This document shows, in pieces, positions 1 to 7,719 of a DNA stretch of 64,000 bases; position 1 is the first letter of the stretch; every line of letters begins with the position of its first letter. Source of the stretch: Corynebacterium faecale (GTDB lineage Bacteria > Actinomycetota > Actinomycetes > Mycobacteriales > Mycobacteriaceae); assembly GCF_030408735.1 (NCBI RefSeq), contig NZ_CP047204.1, positions 1,488,001-1,552,000 on the forward strand, read 5' to 3'. Under the pieces are notes generated by a model. It was not told where the DNA came from. It saw only the letters and a list, made by a program, of their open reading frames with translations, and made no database searches. Both the position numbers and the translations under genes were made by a program.

Positions 1-199
1 CTCCACCTCTGACGATGAGGTGGTGTTCCCTGAGTCTGCTTCCGGCGATGCCCAGGCCGACGCTGATTTCCAGCAACTCATGCAGAGCTTAGGCGTCACC
101 GAAGATGATCTCTTTGTGGATCCCGACCCGACTGATGGCACCAATGAGGGCAACACCAAGGCCCCTGATTCTGATGATGACCCGAGCGAAAACAGGTAG
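1..199 (+). CDS. C-terminal end of a DUF151 (bifunctional nuclease-like) protein, partial
   Basis: The frame starting at base 2 is open from the window edge to TAG at 197-199 and encodes 65 residues, very rich in Asp and Glu, ending DDDPSENR. No domain is complete in the visible part. Assignment rests on context: in actinobacteria a DUF151 protein gene lies directly upstream of the MerR gene found next here (as with Rv1829-Rv1830 of M. tuberculosis, from memory), and DUF151 proteins have acidic C-terminal tails. The acidic stretch with FQQLMQSLGVTEDDLF fits such a tail. It could instead be any acidic-tailed protein. Confidence 0.5.
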   Translation, partial: STSDDEVVFPESASGDAQADADFQQLMQSLGVTEDDLFVDPDPTDGTNEGNTKAPDSDDDPSENR

Positions 200-307
200 A
201 TAATCTATTCGAAAATTCACTTTGATGTTGGTGTTTTTGGCGTGTCGCGTGTATAAAGCTTGACCTTGGTCTAGGCTTTCTACCAGAATAGGTATAAGTT
301 TCATGCT

Positions 308-336
308 TATAATTCACACCGATGTAAGTCGGTGTG
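308..336 (+). promoter_or_regulatory. Promoter -10 box and 8-bp inverted repeat upstream of the MerR gene
   Basis: TATAAT at 308-313 is a consensus -10 box. It is followed at once by a perfect inverted repeat, CACACCGA (315-322) and TCGGTGTG (329-336), with a 6-nt spacer. The repeat covers the predicted transcription start and could be an operator or a 5' leader hairpin. A GTG at 332, the most upstream possible start of the MerR gene, lies inside the right arm, which argues for the later start at 374. Confidence 0.6.
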
Positions 337-373
337 CTCTCAGACAGCCAACACTGAAGCATCGGAGACATCA

Positions 374-955
374 GTGAATCAGAATAATAATAACCAGGGT
401 GACCTTTTAGCACCCATCCAGGTGCCCGTGCAGGAGTCACTCTTTGACGTGGGCCCCGATGAGGAAGTCGGCTACCGCGTTCCCACCGCCTGCCAGGTAG
501 CGGGGATCACCTACCGCCAGCTCGATTATTGGGCACGAACCAAGCTGGTAGTCCCGTCGATCCGGGGGGCGCGTGGTTCAGGCTCCCAGCGCCTGTACTC
601 CTTCAAGGACATCCTGGTGCTCAAGATTGTCAAGCGTCTGCTGGACACCGGCATTTCTCTGCAGAATATCCGCCTGGCAGTGGATAGACTTCGTGACCGT
701 GGCGTGGATGACCTCGCCGGCATCACCCTGGTCTCTGACGGCACCACCGTTTATGAGTGCCGCTCCAACGAAGAGGTCATAGATCTCCTCGGTGGTGGAC
801 AGGGAGTGTTTGGAATCGCTGTGCCTGGCATCATGAAGGAACTGACCGGGGACATCTCCGCCTTCCCATCAGAGCGTATCGATGACACCTATGAGGTGGA
901 GGCGATTAATTTTCAAGACGAGTTGGCTGCCCGACGCAAGCGTAAGACCTCTTAA
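374..955 (+). CDS. MerR-family transcriptional regulator (Rv1830-type)
   Basis: DNA-binding regulator of 193 residues from the GTG at 374, which has GGAG 6 nt upstream. An in-frame GTG at 332 is less likely because it sits in a palindrome and lacks a ribosome site. The winged-helix MerR domain is near residues 33-106, with GITYRQLDYWARTKLV as recognition region and a following helix DILVLKIVKRLLDTGISL. The C-terminal half has the conserved GGQGVFGIAV segment of the Rv1830 group rather than a metal-binding Cys loop, so it is unlikely to be a metal sensor. It follows the DUF151 gene, matching the conserved actinobacterial cluster garA-ftsR-DUF151-MerR. Promoter and palindrome lie directly upstream, suggesting possible autoregulation (inference). 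It ends in a strong terminator. Confidence 0.88.
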   Translation: MNQNNNNQGDLLAPIQVPVQESLFDVGPDEEVGYRVPTACQVAGITYRQLDYWARTKLVVPSIRGARGSGSQRLYSFKDILVLKIVKRLLDTGISLQNIRLAVDRLRDRGVDDLAGITLVSDGTTVYECRSNEEVIDLLGGGQGVFGIAVPGIMKELTGDISAFPSERIDDTYEVEAINFQDELAARRKRKTS

Positions 956-981
956 ATAACCCACCGCGCCACTGTAGATAG

Positions 982-1039
982 ACCCGCATTCTGATTGAGT
1001 TTCTCCGAACTCAAGCCACAGGATGCGGGTTTATTTTTT
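982..1039 (+). terminator. Rho-independent terminator of the MerR gene
   Basis: ACCCGCATTCTG near 982 pairs with CAGGATGCGGGT ending at 1031 (one G-T wobble). An inner stem TTGAGTT/AACTCAA closes the loop, and a T-rich run TTTATTTTTT follows. Confidence 0.9.
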
Positions 1040-1076
1040 GCATTCGCAGTTTTACTGGGTCCTGAAGGTAGAGAAG

Positions 1077-1145
1077 CGTGCATAACGTCACAAGATCCTG
1101 GGCGAAACCGCCCCTTTTCACAGAAATCTTGTGACGTTATGCACG
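1077..1145. repeat. Perfect 20-bp inverted repeat with 29-nt spacer, function unknown
   Basis: The arms are 1077-1096 (begins CGTGCATAACGTCAC) and 1126-1145 (ends GTGACGTTATGCACG), an exact 20/20 match. No run of T follows either arm, so it is not an ordinary terminator. It lies between the MerR terminator and the terminator of the opposite-strand vWA gene, in the otherwise empty 956-1327 interval. It may be a small mobile palindrome, a protein-binding site or a structured RNA. Confidence 0.85.
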
Positions 1146-1284
1146 GTCGAAGGGATCTGCGGGAATATGATCTGGATCGTATTCAGCATCGGGGTCATGA
1201 CCGCTCAAGTGAACGCCCGAGGTTATATTCGCAACAGCCCACCTCAGGATGCTCAGATCCCTCCTAGATCGCACGAAGATGAGA

Positions 1285-1319
1285 GACAACCCCGCGGTCA
1301 GAAAGACCACGGGGTTGTC
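1285..1319 (-). terminator. Terminator hairpin of the vWA-like gene
   Basis: GACAACCCCG...GGTC pairs with GACC...CGGGGTTGTC around a 5-nt loop (one mismatch). It lies 9 nt past the stop codon of the minus-strand gene. The T-tract is weak. Confidence 0.7.
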
Positions 1320-1327
1320 GCATCTGG

Positions 1328-2785
1328 TTAGAACCCGAAGGCACTGCGCAGGCTGGCATCTACCTGCTGCGGGGTGGTTGCAGTGACCGCTGTGCCACCG
1401 GTGGAGGTGACATAGTCAGTCAGCACCTGATCCACCGGCTCAGAACCGACGTGGATGAGGCGGAAGGACACCCGGTCACCGCCGGCTGCGCGAATATCGG
1501 AGAGGAAGGCCTCGTCGGTGTAGTTGCTTGCAGAACCACTGGTCACCAGCACCACGCGAACCTCCCGGCCGGTGTTGTCTGCATGCTCCGAGGCGATTGA
1601 AGCCGCGGCCACGGCAGCGGCACGGGTCAGTGGAACTCCACCGGTGCCAAACCGTGCGATGGCGTTGGCCGCATTGTTCCCGTTGGAGCCATCAGGGAAG
1701 GAGACGTTGGGACGCCAACCTCGGGTGACTCCGGGGTTCAGCGGGGAGGAGTAGTTGTTCAGCGCCACCTGGTTGCCCTGACCACCGGTGTCACGAGCCA
1801 GATCGGCGAGGATGCGGCTGGTCATGGTGTGGTAACTCTCCTGGGTGCCATCCACCACGCGGTCCATGTTGTTGGAGGTGTCCAAGACGATGAGGGTATC
1901 GGAAGGCTGGCTCTGTTCAGCCACCACCGCGTTGTTCTCCTCAGAAATGGCGCGAGCCCGCTCCAGCAGCCCGGTGACATCCCCGGATGTCTCCCCGGCA
2001 TCAGATGATGTTGCGGTGATGAAGTCTGCGCCCGCGCGGGCCTGGTCTTCGGTGATGCCGCCACCGGCGTTAACGGCGATCGCCCACACGGGCAGCTCCG
2101 CTCCATCGGCCGCGTCAAAGGTGTAGCCATCGGGCAGCTCAGTTGATTCCAGGGCAGCGAAAGCCTGGGCACCAGAGGCTTCAGCGGTGGTGGTTTCCAG
2201 ATCCTCCGCCAAGGCTGCGGCAGCGGCTTCGTCATCGTCGGCCAGCGCACGGGCCACGGTTGCAGACAGGGAAGGTGCTGAGGCCACAGGGAAGCTCACG
2301 GCATCAAGGTCAGGGGAGGCACCGTCTGCGGATGCTATACCCGCTGCGATGGCCCCGGCCTGCTGCCAGGCATCCGGGGCGGAGGCGGCCACGGCATCCG
2401 TCTGGGCCAGCGCCGCGGCGGCATCATCGCGGGTGCCGACGAAAAGATAGGTGGCTGCCGGTTCGCCGTCGGCTACGGCTTCTGCGGTGACACAGTAGTC
2501 GCGGGTGACGGGGTCGGTGGCGTTATAATCGTCCACCGCAGCCTGCACGGCCATCGGATCACCGCCGATGGGGAGGGTGAGCTCACCCTCGATGCACTCT
2601 CCATCTGTGGAGGCCGCCGTTGTGATGGATTCAGTGGTGCCAACGGCCTGGTCATCGGAGTCATCCGAGGAGTTGGAAAATACCCACCAGGCGATCACGG
2701 CGAGGATCGCCACGATGACGCCAAGTGCAATGATCAGTGGTGTGGACAGCCTGTAGTTATTCTGTCCGCTGGAATGTCGTGCCAC
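1328..2785 (-). CDS. Membrane-anchored protein with a von Willebrand factor A-like domain
   Basis: A 485-residue protein with a GTG start preceded by AAGGGAG. It has a short basic cytoplasmic N-terminus, one membrane helix near residues 14-36, then a large Ala/Asp-rich extracellular part, so it is probably anchored outside the membrane. The N-terminal half (60-270) resembles substrate-binding-like domains often joined to vWA domains. The C-terminal 295-485 looks like a vWA fold beginning SDTLIVLDTSNNM. The metal site would be D302-x-S304-x-N306, so the last residue of the usual DxSxS motif is Asn, and ion-dependent adhesion may be altered. No Tat or lipoprotein signal is seen. Partner and role are unknown. 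It is a single gene closed by its own terminator. Confidence 0.75.
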   Translation of the reverse strand: MARHSSGQNNYRLSTPLIIALGVIVAILAVIAWWVFSNSSDDSDDQAVGTTESITTAASTDGECIEGELTLPIGGDPMAVQAAVDDYNATDPVTRDYCVTAEAVADGEPAATYLFVGTRDDAAAALAQTDAVAASAPDAWQQAGAIAAGIASADGASPDLDAVSFPVASAPSLSATVARALADDDEAAAAALAEDLETTTAEASGAQAFAALESTELPDGYTFDAADGAELPVWAIAVNAGGGITEDQARAGADFITATSSDAGETSGDVTGLLERARAISEENNAVVAEQSQPSDTLIVLDTSNNMDRVVDGTQESYHTMTSRILADLARDTGGQGNQVALNNYSSPLNPGVTRGWRPNVSFPDGSNGNNAANAIARFGTGGVPLTRAAAVAAASIASEHADNTGREVRVVLVTSGSASNYTDEAFLSDIRAAGGDRVSFRLIHVGSEPVDQVLTDYVTSTGGTAVTATTPQQVDASLRSAFGF

Positions 2786-2812
2786 AGCGCGCTCCCTTGC
2801 AGTGATGCTGAA

Positions 2813-3694
2813 CTATTGGGAAAGTGTAGCCGTTAGCGCCTGCTTCGTGATGGAGACAAGCCGGTCACGGATGGGTTTTGCCCTGGCGGACAGATCCCGC
2901 TGGCGTGCCACATACTCGGCCTTACCCTCGGGTGTCTCGATGGCCACCACCCCGAAACCATGCCCACGGCAGTCATAGGGGGAGGCCTCCATGTCCAGCA
3001 CACGGGTGTCACGGGCCAACTCGAAGGCATCAAGCAGTACCTCACCGGGGATCAGCGGTCCGAGTTTGGCTGACCATTTATACAGATCCATGGTGGCATG
3101 CAGGCATCCGCACTGGTCATTGCGGGGTTGATCCTCCCGGGTGAGCACCGTGAGATTCAAGGGCACCGCCGGTTCGGTGAAGAAGCGGAAGGCATCAAAA
3201 TGGGTGCATTTCAGCTGGTGGGATTCCACCACGGCATCGGTGGCCGCATGACCCAGCCGGAGGGGGAGATCATGGCGGATCTGCTCCGGGGTGGATTTGT
3301 ACACCATGGCCCATTCATGGAGCCCGAAACAATCAAACTGCACGGGGTTGTCCACCACCGAGGCCAGGAGATCGTGGATATAGCGCACGGCCGCACCACG
3401 GCGCGACATGAAGGCTGAAAGATCAACGGTGACCACGGAGTCGTCGACAAGCGTGTAGTCACGCCAGCTGGCGTGGGGCGCGTCGGCGGGCAGGCCGACG
3501 CCGAGCCCCGGGTGCCAGGTTTTCAGGTGGGCGGCGCGGACCGGGTAGTACTCGAACAGGAAATCATACACCGGGTGTTTGACGTGCGCTTGTCGACGCC
3601 TGAGGTGGGCCTCGGTGAACGCAACAGCCCGCGCCTCATGGGCGCGGGCCTGCTGCATCCACTCCTGGGAAGTCAATGAAGTGGGTTCTGACAC
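2813..3694 (-). CDS. Conserved actinobacterial protein of unknown function
   Basis: From the GTG at 3694 the protein has 293 residues; AGGA sits 8 nt upstream. An ATG at 3718 is in frame but lies inside the preceding gene and has no ribosome site. No signal peptide or membrane segment is seen. Notable segments are HPVYDFLFEYYPVRAAHLKTWHPG, a Cys-containing stretch NDQCGCLHATMDLYKW and SPYDCRGHGFGVVAIETPEG. Proteins like this are often labelled 3-methyladenine DNA glycosylase in databases (from memory), but I see no glycosylase helix-hairpin-helix or catalytic signature and do not adopt that name. It follows the two CNNM/CBS genes closely (10 nt after the stop) and is probably co-transcribed with them. 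Confidence 0.75.
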   Translation of the reverse strand: MSEPTSLTSQEWMQQARAHEARAVAFTEAHLRRRQAHVKHPVYDFLFEYYPVRAAHLKTWHPGLGVGLPADAPHASWRDYTLVDDSVVTVDLSAFMSRRGAAVRYIHDLLASVVDNPVQFDCFGLHEWAMVYKSTPEQIRHDLPLRLGHAATDAVVESHQLKCTHFDAFRFFTEPAVPLNLTVLTREDQPRNDQCGCLHATMDLYKWSAKLGPLIPGEVLLDAFELARDTRVLDMEASPYDCRGHGFGVVAIETPEGKAEYVARQRDLSARAKPIRDRLVSITKQALTATLSQ

Positions 3695-3704
3695 GTATCT
3701 ATTC

Positions 3705-4769
3705 CTACTCGGTGGCATCCTCGTGAGTCCAGTCGTTGACCGTGCCCACGTACTCCTCGATAAGATCCTCCAGGGTGATCACACCCAGGAGCTCACCGCG
3801 CTGACGCACCTGCGCCATGTGTGCGGAGCGACGGTGCATGGTGTGCAGGACATCATCCATGAGCCCATCGGCGTCCACGTTGGTCAGGGGACGCAGCTCA
3901 GAGCGCGGAATGTGCTCCGAGGGGTTCAGGTTTGAATCAGCCAGGCGGGGGAGGACATCCTTGATATGGATATAACCCAGGTAGGACCCATCACGCCCGG
4001 TGACCGGGAAACGTGAATAACCTGTTTCACGGACAGCCACCTCCAGGTCAGCCAGGGTGGGGCCCAGACGACCGAAATCAAGCGAGCGGACAGCCTCATC
4101 TCGGATGACCAATTCCTTGATGGAACGGTGCTCGGTGCGCAGCGCCTTGGACAAACGGGCATGCTCCTCCGCATCCAGGAGACCCTCCATGCGGGATTCG
4201 GAGATCATGCTGGCCAGCTGCTCCTGGTCCACGGTGGAATCCAGCTCATCTTTTTGCTCCACGCCGAAGGCACGCAGGGTGATGCGGGCAACCCAGTTCA
4301 TGAAACGGATCAACGGGCCGGTGAACCGGACCCAGAGAATGAGCGCGGGGGAGAGCCACATGGCCAGGGTCTCCGGACCTGCGATGGCGATGTTCTTGGG
4401 CACCATCTCGCCAAAGAGGATGTGCAGCCAGGTGATTACCCCCAGGGCGATGACAAACGAGATCGGGTGCAGGAGATTCTCCGGCACACCCACCGCCTTG
4501 AACGGCACCTCGAGGAAGTGTGCAATCGCAGGCTCGGCGATCTTGCCCAGCAACAGCGAACACAAAGTGATACCGAACTGCGCACCCGCCAGCATGATGG
4601 ACAGATGCTCGGTGGCGTAGAGGGCACGTTCTGCGGATTTCTTCCCCTGGGCGATATGGGCTTCGAGCCGGTCACGGCGCGAGGAGATCAGGGCGAACTC
4701 AGCCGCCACGAAGAAGGCGTTGAACGCCAGGAGAACAATGATGAAAAGGGCGGTTACCCAGATATTCAC
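3705..4769 (-). CDS. CNNM/CBS-domain membrane protein (CorC/HCC family), short form
   Basis: A 354-residue membrane protein. Residues 1-170 form a CNNM (DUF21) transmembrane domain with the family signatures AGAQFGITLCSLLLGKIAEP and LFGEMVPKNIAI. Residues about 205-340 form a pair of CBS motifs (TGYSRFPVTGRDGSYLGYIHIKDVL...GVITLEDLIEEYVG), which bind adenine nucleotides in this family. The C-terminal CorC/HlyC domain of longer relatives is missing. CNNM proteins are linked to Mg2+ or Co2+ efflux. Its ATG overlaps the stop of the upstream longer paralogue by 4 nt, so the two are translationally coupled and may form a heteromer (inference). Confidence 0.9.
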   Translation of the reverse strand: MNIWVTALFIIVLLAFNAFFVAAEFALISSRRDRLEAHIAQGKKSAERALYATEHLSIMLAGAQFGITLCSLLLGKIAEPAIAHFLEVPFKAVGVPENLLHPISFVIALGVITWLHILFGEMVPKNIAIAGPETLAMWLSPALILWVRFTGPLIRFMNWVARITLRAFGVEQKDELDSTVDQEQLASMISESRMEGLLDAEEHARLSKALRTEHRSIKELVIRDEAVRSLDFGRLGPTLADLEVAVRETGYSRFPVTGRDGSYLGYIHIKDVLPRLADSNLNPSEHIPRSELRPLTNVDADGLMDDVLHTMHRRSAHMAQVRQRGELLGVITLEDLIEEYVGTVNDWTHEDATE

Positions 4770-6148
4770 TTGGTGTACTCCTCTGCTTCTTCGTGGGTGA
4801 TGGGGGTGAGAACAGCCTTGTCAATGCGGCGGTCCTCCATGACGGTGACGCGTGCGATCCACCTGCCGGTGAAGCTGGATTCAAACTCATCCATGCCAGG
4901 TGTCTCCGTCAGGGGCAGGAGGGTGACATCTCCGACCTTGGGGATCCTGCCCATGGAGAACATGATCAGGCCACCGAGAGTTTCAAAGGGGCCATCGGGG
5001 GAAATATAACCCACGTGCTGCTGGAGCTGGTCTGTGCGGACTAATCCGGATACTTCCCAGCTCGCACCGAACTGCTGGAAATCACGTTCGGCCTCGGAGT
5101 CATCGTGTTCGTCATAGACCTCTCCGAGGATCTCCTCCACCACGTCTTCGATGGTAACCAGGCCGGCGGTGCCGCCGTACTCATCTGCGATGAGCACCAC
5201 CTGGGAGCCTGCGGAGCGCACGGCATTGAGCACGGCATCACCATCGAGGCTCGCCGGTACCACTGGGATGCGGCGGGCCAGGTTACGCAGGATGGTGGTG
5301 GAACGCTGGTTGCCGGGGATGGCGAAGGCGTCCTTGATGTGGACCATGCCGATGGTTTCATCCAGATCACCCTCGGTGACAGGGAACCGGGAATGCCCGG
5401 TTTCCAGCGCCAGGTTGATCAGATCATCCACGGTGTCATCCGCCCGGAGGGCTTCGATGGTGGAACGCGGGGTCATGAACTTATCCGCGGTGGATTCACC
5501 GAACTTCAGGGAACGGTTGATCACCGCGGCGGTGGTCTGATCCAATTCACCGCTTTCTGCGGAGTTACGCACCAAAGCGGTGAGCTCCTGCGCGGAACGG
5601 GCGGAGGCCAGCTCCTCGGCGGGCTCAATACCGAGTTTGCGGACGATGAAGTTGGCCGAGTTGTTCATGGATTTGATGAAGAATTTCAGGGCCACATTGA
5701 ACCAGTGGACCGGGTGGACCACGAAGCGGGCCACACCCAGGGGATTGGTGATCGCCCAGTTCTTGGGGATCAGCTCGCCGAAGACCATGGACAGGAAGGT
5801 GGCCACAATCAGAGCCAGGACCAGTGCCACAGCGGAGGCAGCTGACTCGGGGAGACCGACCAGCTCAAGTGCGGGAGTGAAGTATTGGGATAACACGGGT
5901 TCTGCCAGATAACCCGTGGCGAGTGTTGTGATCGTGATACCGAGCTGAGCGCCGGAGAGCACGAACGACAGATTCTGGTAGTCCCTCTTCACTGCGTGGG
6001 CGCTCGCGTCGCCCTTCTGCTTGACGTGGTTTTCAACGGTGGATCTTTCCAGGCCGGTGAGCGCGAACTCAATGGCGACGAAAAGACCGGTGCTGGCGGT
6101 GAGAAGCACGAAGCCGATCAGTGAGAGGATGCTTATGAGTATGTCCAT
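4766..6148 (-). CDS. CNNM/CBS/CorC-domain membrane protein, long form
   Basis: A 460-residue protein with the full family architecture: CNNM membrane domain at 1-190 (SGAQLGITITTLATGYLAEP, FGELIPKNWAI), a CBS pair at about 210-335 (ETGHSRFPVTEGDLDETIGMVHIKDAF...EYGGTAGLVTIEDVVEEILGE), and a CorC/HlyC transporter-associated domain at about 350-440. The likely role is divalent-cation (Mg2+/Co2+) export or tolerance; some family members are mislabelled haemolysins. It is the first gene of an operon with the short CNNM protein and the unknown gene at 2813-3694. Confidence 0.92.
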   Translation of the reverse strand: MDILISILSLIGFVLLTASTGLFVAIEFALTGLERSTVENHVKQKGDASAHAVKRDYQNLSFVLSGAQLGITITTLATGYLAEPVLSQYFTPALELVGLPESAASAVALVLALIVATFLSMVFGELIPKNWAITNPLGVARFVVHPVHWFNVALKFFIKSMNNSANFIVRKLGIEPAEELASARSAQELTALVRNSAESGELDQTTAAVINRSLKFGESTADKFMTPRSTIEALRADDTVDDLINLALETGHSRFPVTEGDLDETIGMVHIKDAFAIPGNQRSTTILRNLARRIPVVPASLDGDAVLNAVRSAGSQVVLIADEYGGTAGLVTIEDVVEEILGEVYDEHDDSEAERDFQQFGASWEVSGLVRTDQLQQHVGYISPDGPFETLGGLIMFSMGRIPKVGDVTLLPLTETPGMDEFESSFTGRWIARVTVMEDRRIDKAVLTPITHEEAEEYTK

Positions 6149-6202
6149 TAGCGTGAGGTGGCAACCTGCCCCCGGGGTTCCCCGCGGACGGGGAGGGGAC
6201 AG

Positions 6203-7588
6203 CTAGCCCTTGGGACCATCTTTCCTTGTGGTCTGACGCCTGGGGTTGTTGTTGCGGCCACCGGCGGTTCGGGCGGTAGCGATACCTCCACCCTTACCTC
6301 TACGGGCGCCACCACGTGACCTCTGGCGGGGGTTGTTGGATGAACCCCTGCTGTCAGAACGGTTGGTGTTGTCTGTTTGTTCCCGCTTCGGCTGCTGCTG
6401 TCCCGGTGGGGGCAGAGGCTTGCCGGACGGGCGTCGGGCACCAGTGATTCGTGCCAGTTCAGGGGAGCTTTCCGTGACCTCAACCTCAGCGGCTTCCACG
6501 CCCGCCTTCTTGAAGAGTTCCCGGACCTCCTTGATCTGCTCGCTCATCACCAGTGTTACTACTGTACCGGTTGATCCGGCGCGCGCAGTACGACCTGCCC
6601 GGTGGAGGTAGGCCTTGTGCTCTGCGGGGGGATCCACGTGCACCACCAGGGAGACATCATCCACGTCAATGCCGCGGGCGGCGATATCGGTGGCCACCAG
6701 GACCGGGATGGAACCATCGGTGAAGCCAGCCAGGGCATTGGTGCGGGTGGACTGGCCCTTGTCGCCGTGGATACCCACCGCGTTGATACCCACGCGACGG
6801 AGTTTCTTCACCTGACGGTCCACACCATGCTTGGTGCGCATGAACATGATGGTCTTGCCTTCGCGGGCGGCGATCTGCTGCACCACCAGACCACGGGGAT
6901 CACGTCCCCCCACCAGCAGGCGGTAGTGGGACATGGTGCCCACGGATGCCGCCACCGGTGCAGTGGAGTGGGTGACCGGCTTGTGCAGGTAGCGGTCCAC
7001 GAGCTTGGTCACATCACCATCGAGAGTCGCAGAGAACAGCAGACGCTGCCCCTTGGACGGGGTGAGGTCCATGATCCGGCGTACCTGGGGCAGAAAGCCC
7101 ATGTCCGCCATGTGATCGGCCTCATCCAGGGCGGTGATCTCAACCTGGGACAGGAAGAGCTTCTTCTGGTTGATCAGATCCTGGGCACGCCCGGGCGTTG
7201 CGACGAGCAGGTCCACCGGTGACGCCAGAGCGGTGATGTTGCGGTTGATGTTGACACCACCGACCACTTCGAGGACGCGAAGGCCCATGGCTGCGGCGGG
7301 ATCCTGCAGTCGCTCACGGACCTGGGATGCGAGTTCGCGGGTGGGCACCAGGACCAGACCCCGCGGATGGCCCGGACGGGAGGCACCAGAGGCCGCCAGT
7401 CGTGCCAGCATGGGCAGGCCGAAGGTGAAGGTCTTGCCTGAACCGGTGGGGCCACGGCCGAGGACATCGCGTCCGGCCAGTGCATCAGGAATAGCAGCTT
7501 CCTGGATGGGGAAGGCATCCGTGATGCCCTGTTTGCGCAGTTCCTTGACAATAGGATCCGGCAGATTAAGTTCTGAAAATGTAGTCAT
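6203..7588 (-). CDS. DEAD-box ATP-dependent RNA helicase (RhlE-like)
   Basis: A 461-residue helicase from the ATG at 7588; a TTG at 7597 is also in frame. The ATG lies 8 nt behind TACGCT, fitting a leaderless transcript. Motifs in order are the Q motif (FSELNLPDPIVKELRKQGITDAFPIQ), motif I GPTGSGKT (Gly where Ala is usual), PTRELA, TPGR, DEAD in ALDEADHMADMGF, SAT, and HRAGRTARAG. After residue 375 comes a low-complexity tail rich in Arg, Gly, Asn and Pro, typical of an RNA-binding extension. Likely role is remodelling of rRNA or mRNA, for example in the cold (family knowledge). It is the last core-type gene before the catabolic block. Confidence 0.92.
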   Translation of the reverse strand: MTTFSELNLPDPIVKELRKQGITDAFPIQEAAIPDALAGRDVLGRGPTGSGKTFTFGLPMLARLAASGASRPGHPRGLVLVPTRELASQVRERLQDPAAAMGLRVLEVVGGVNINRNITALASPVDLLVATPGRAQDLINQKKLFLSQVEITALDEADHMADMGFLPQVRRIMDLTPSKGQRLLFSATLDGDVTKLVDRYLHKPVTHSTAPVAASVGTMSHYRLLVGGRDPRGLVVQQIAAREGKTIMFMRTKHGVDRQVKKLRRVGINAVGIHGDKGQSTRTNALAGFTDGSIPVLVATDIAARGIDVDDVSLVVHVDPPAEHKAYLHRAGRTARAGSTGTVVTLVMSEQIKEVRELFKKAGVEAAEVEVTESSPELARITGARRPSGKPLPPPGQQQPKREQTDNTNRSDSRGSSNNPRQRSRGGARRGKGGGIATARTAGGRNNNPRRQTTRKDGPKG

Positions 7589-7663
7589 CGTGTACAAGCG
7601 TAGTCTGCGCAGGTCAATAAAAGATAAAGGTGACTATTGCAGATGGGTGGACACGAGCTGATC

Positions 7664-7704
7664 CACCACACAACCCCCCAGCTTCATCCGGGGGGTGTGG
7701 TGGC
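7664..7704 (-). terminator. Terminator hairpin after the aldehyde dehydrogenase
   Basis: CCACCACAC-A-CCCCCC pairs with GGGGGGTGTGGTGG around a 10-nt loop. It lies 16 nt past the dehydrogenase stop. No strong T-tract follows, so termination efficiency is uncertain. Confidence 0.65.
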
Positions 7705-7719
7705 AGATGAAAGGCGGAA

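Noticed and set aside
2813..3694. Name 3-methyladenine DNA glycosylase for the conserved unknown
   Set aside because: No glycosylase motif is visible; the label seems to be inherited by annotation transfer.
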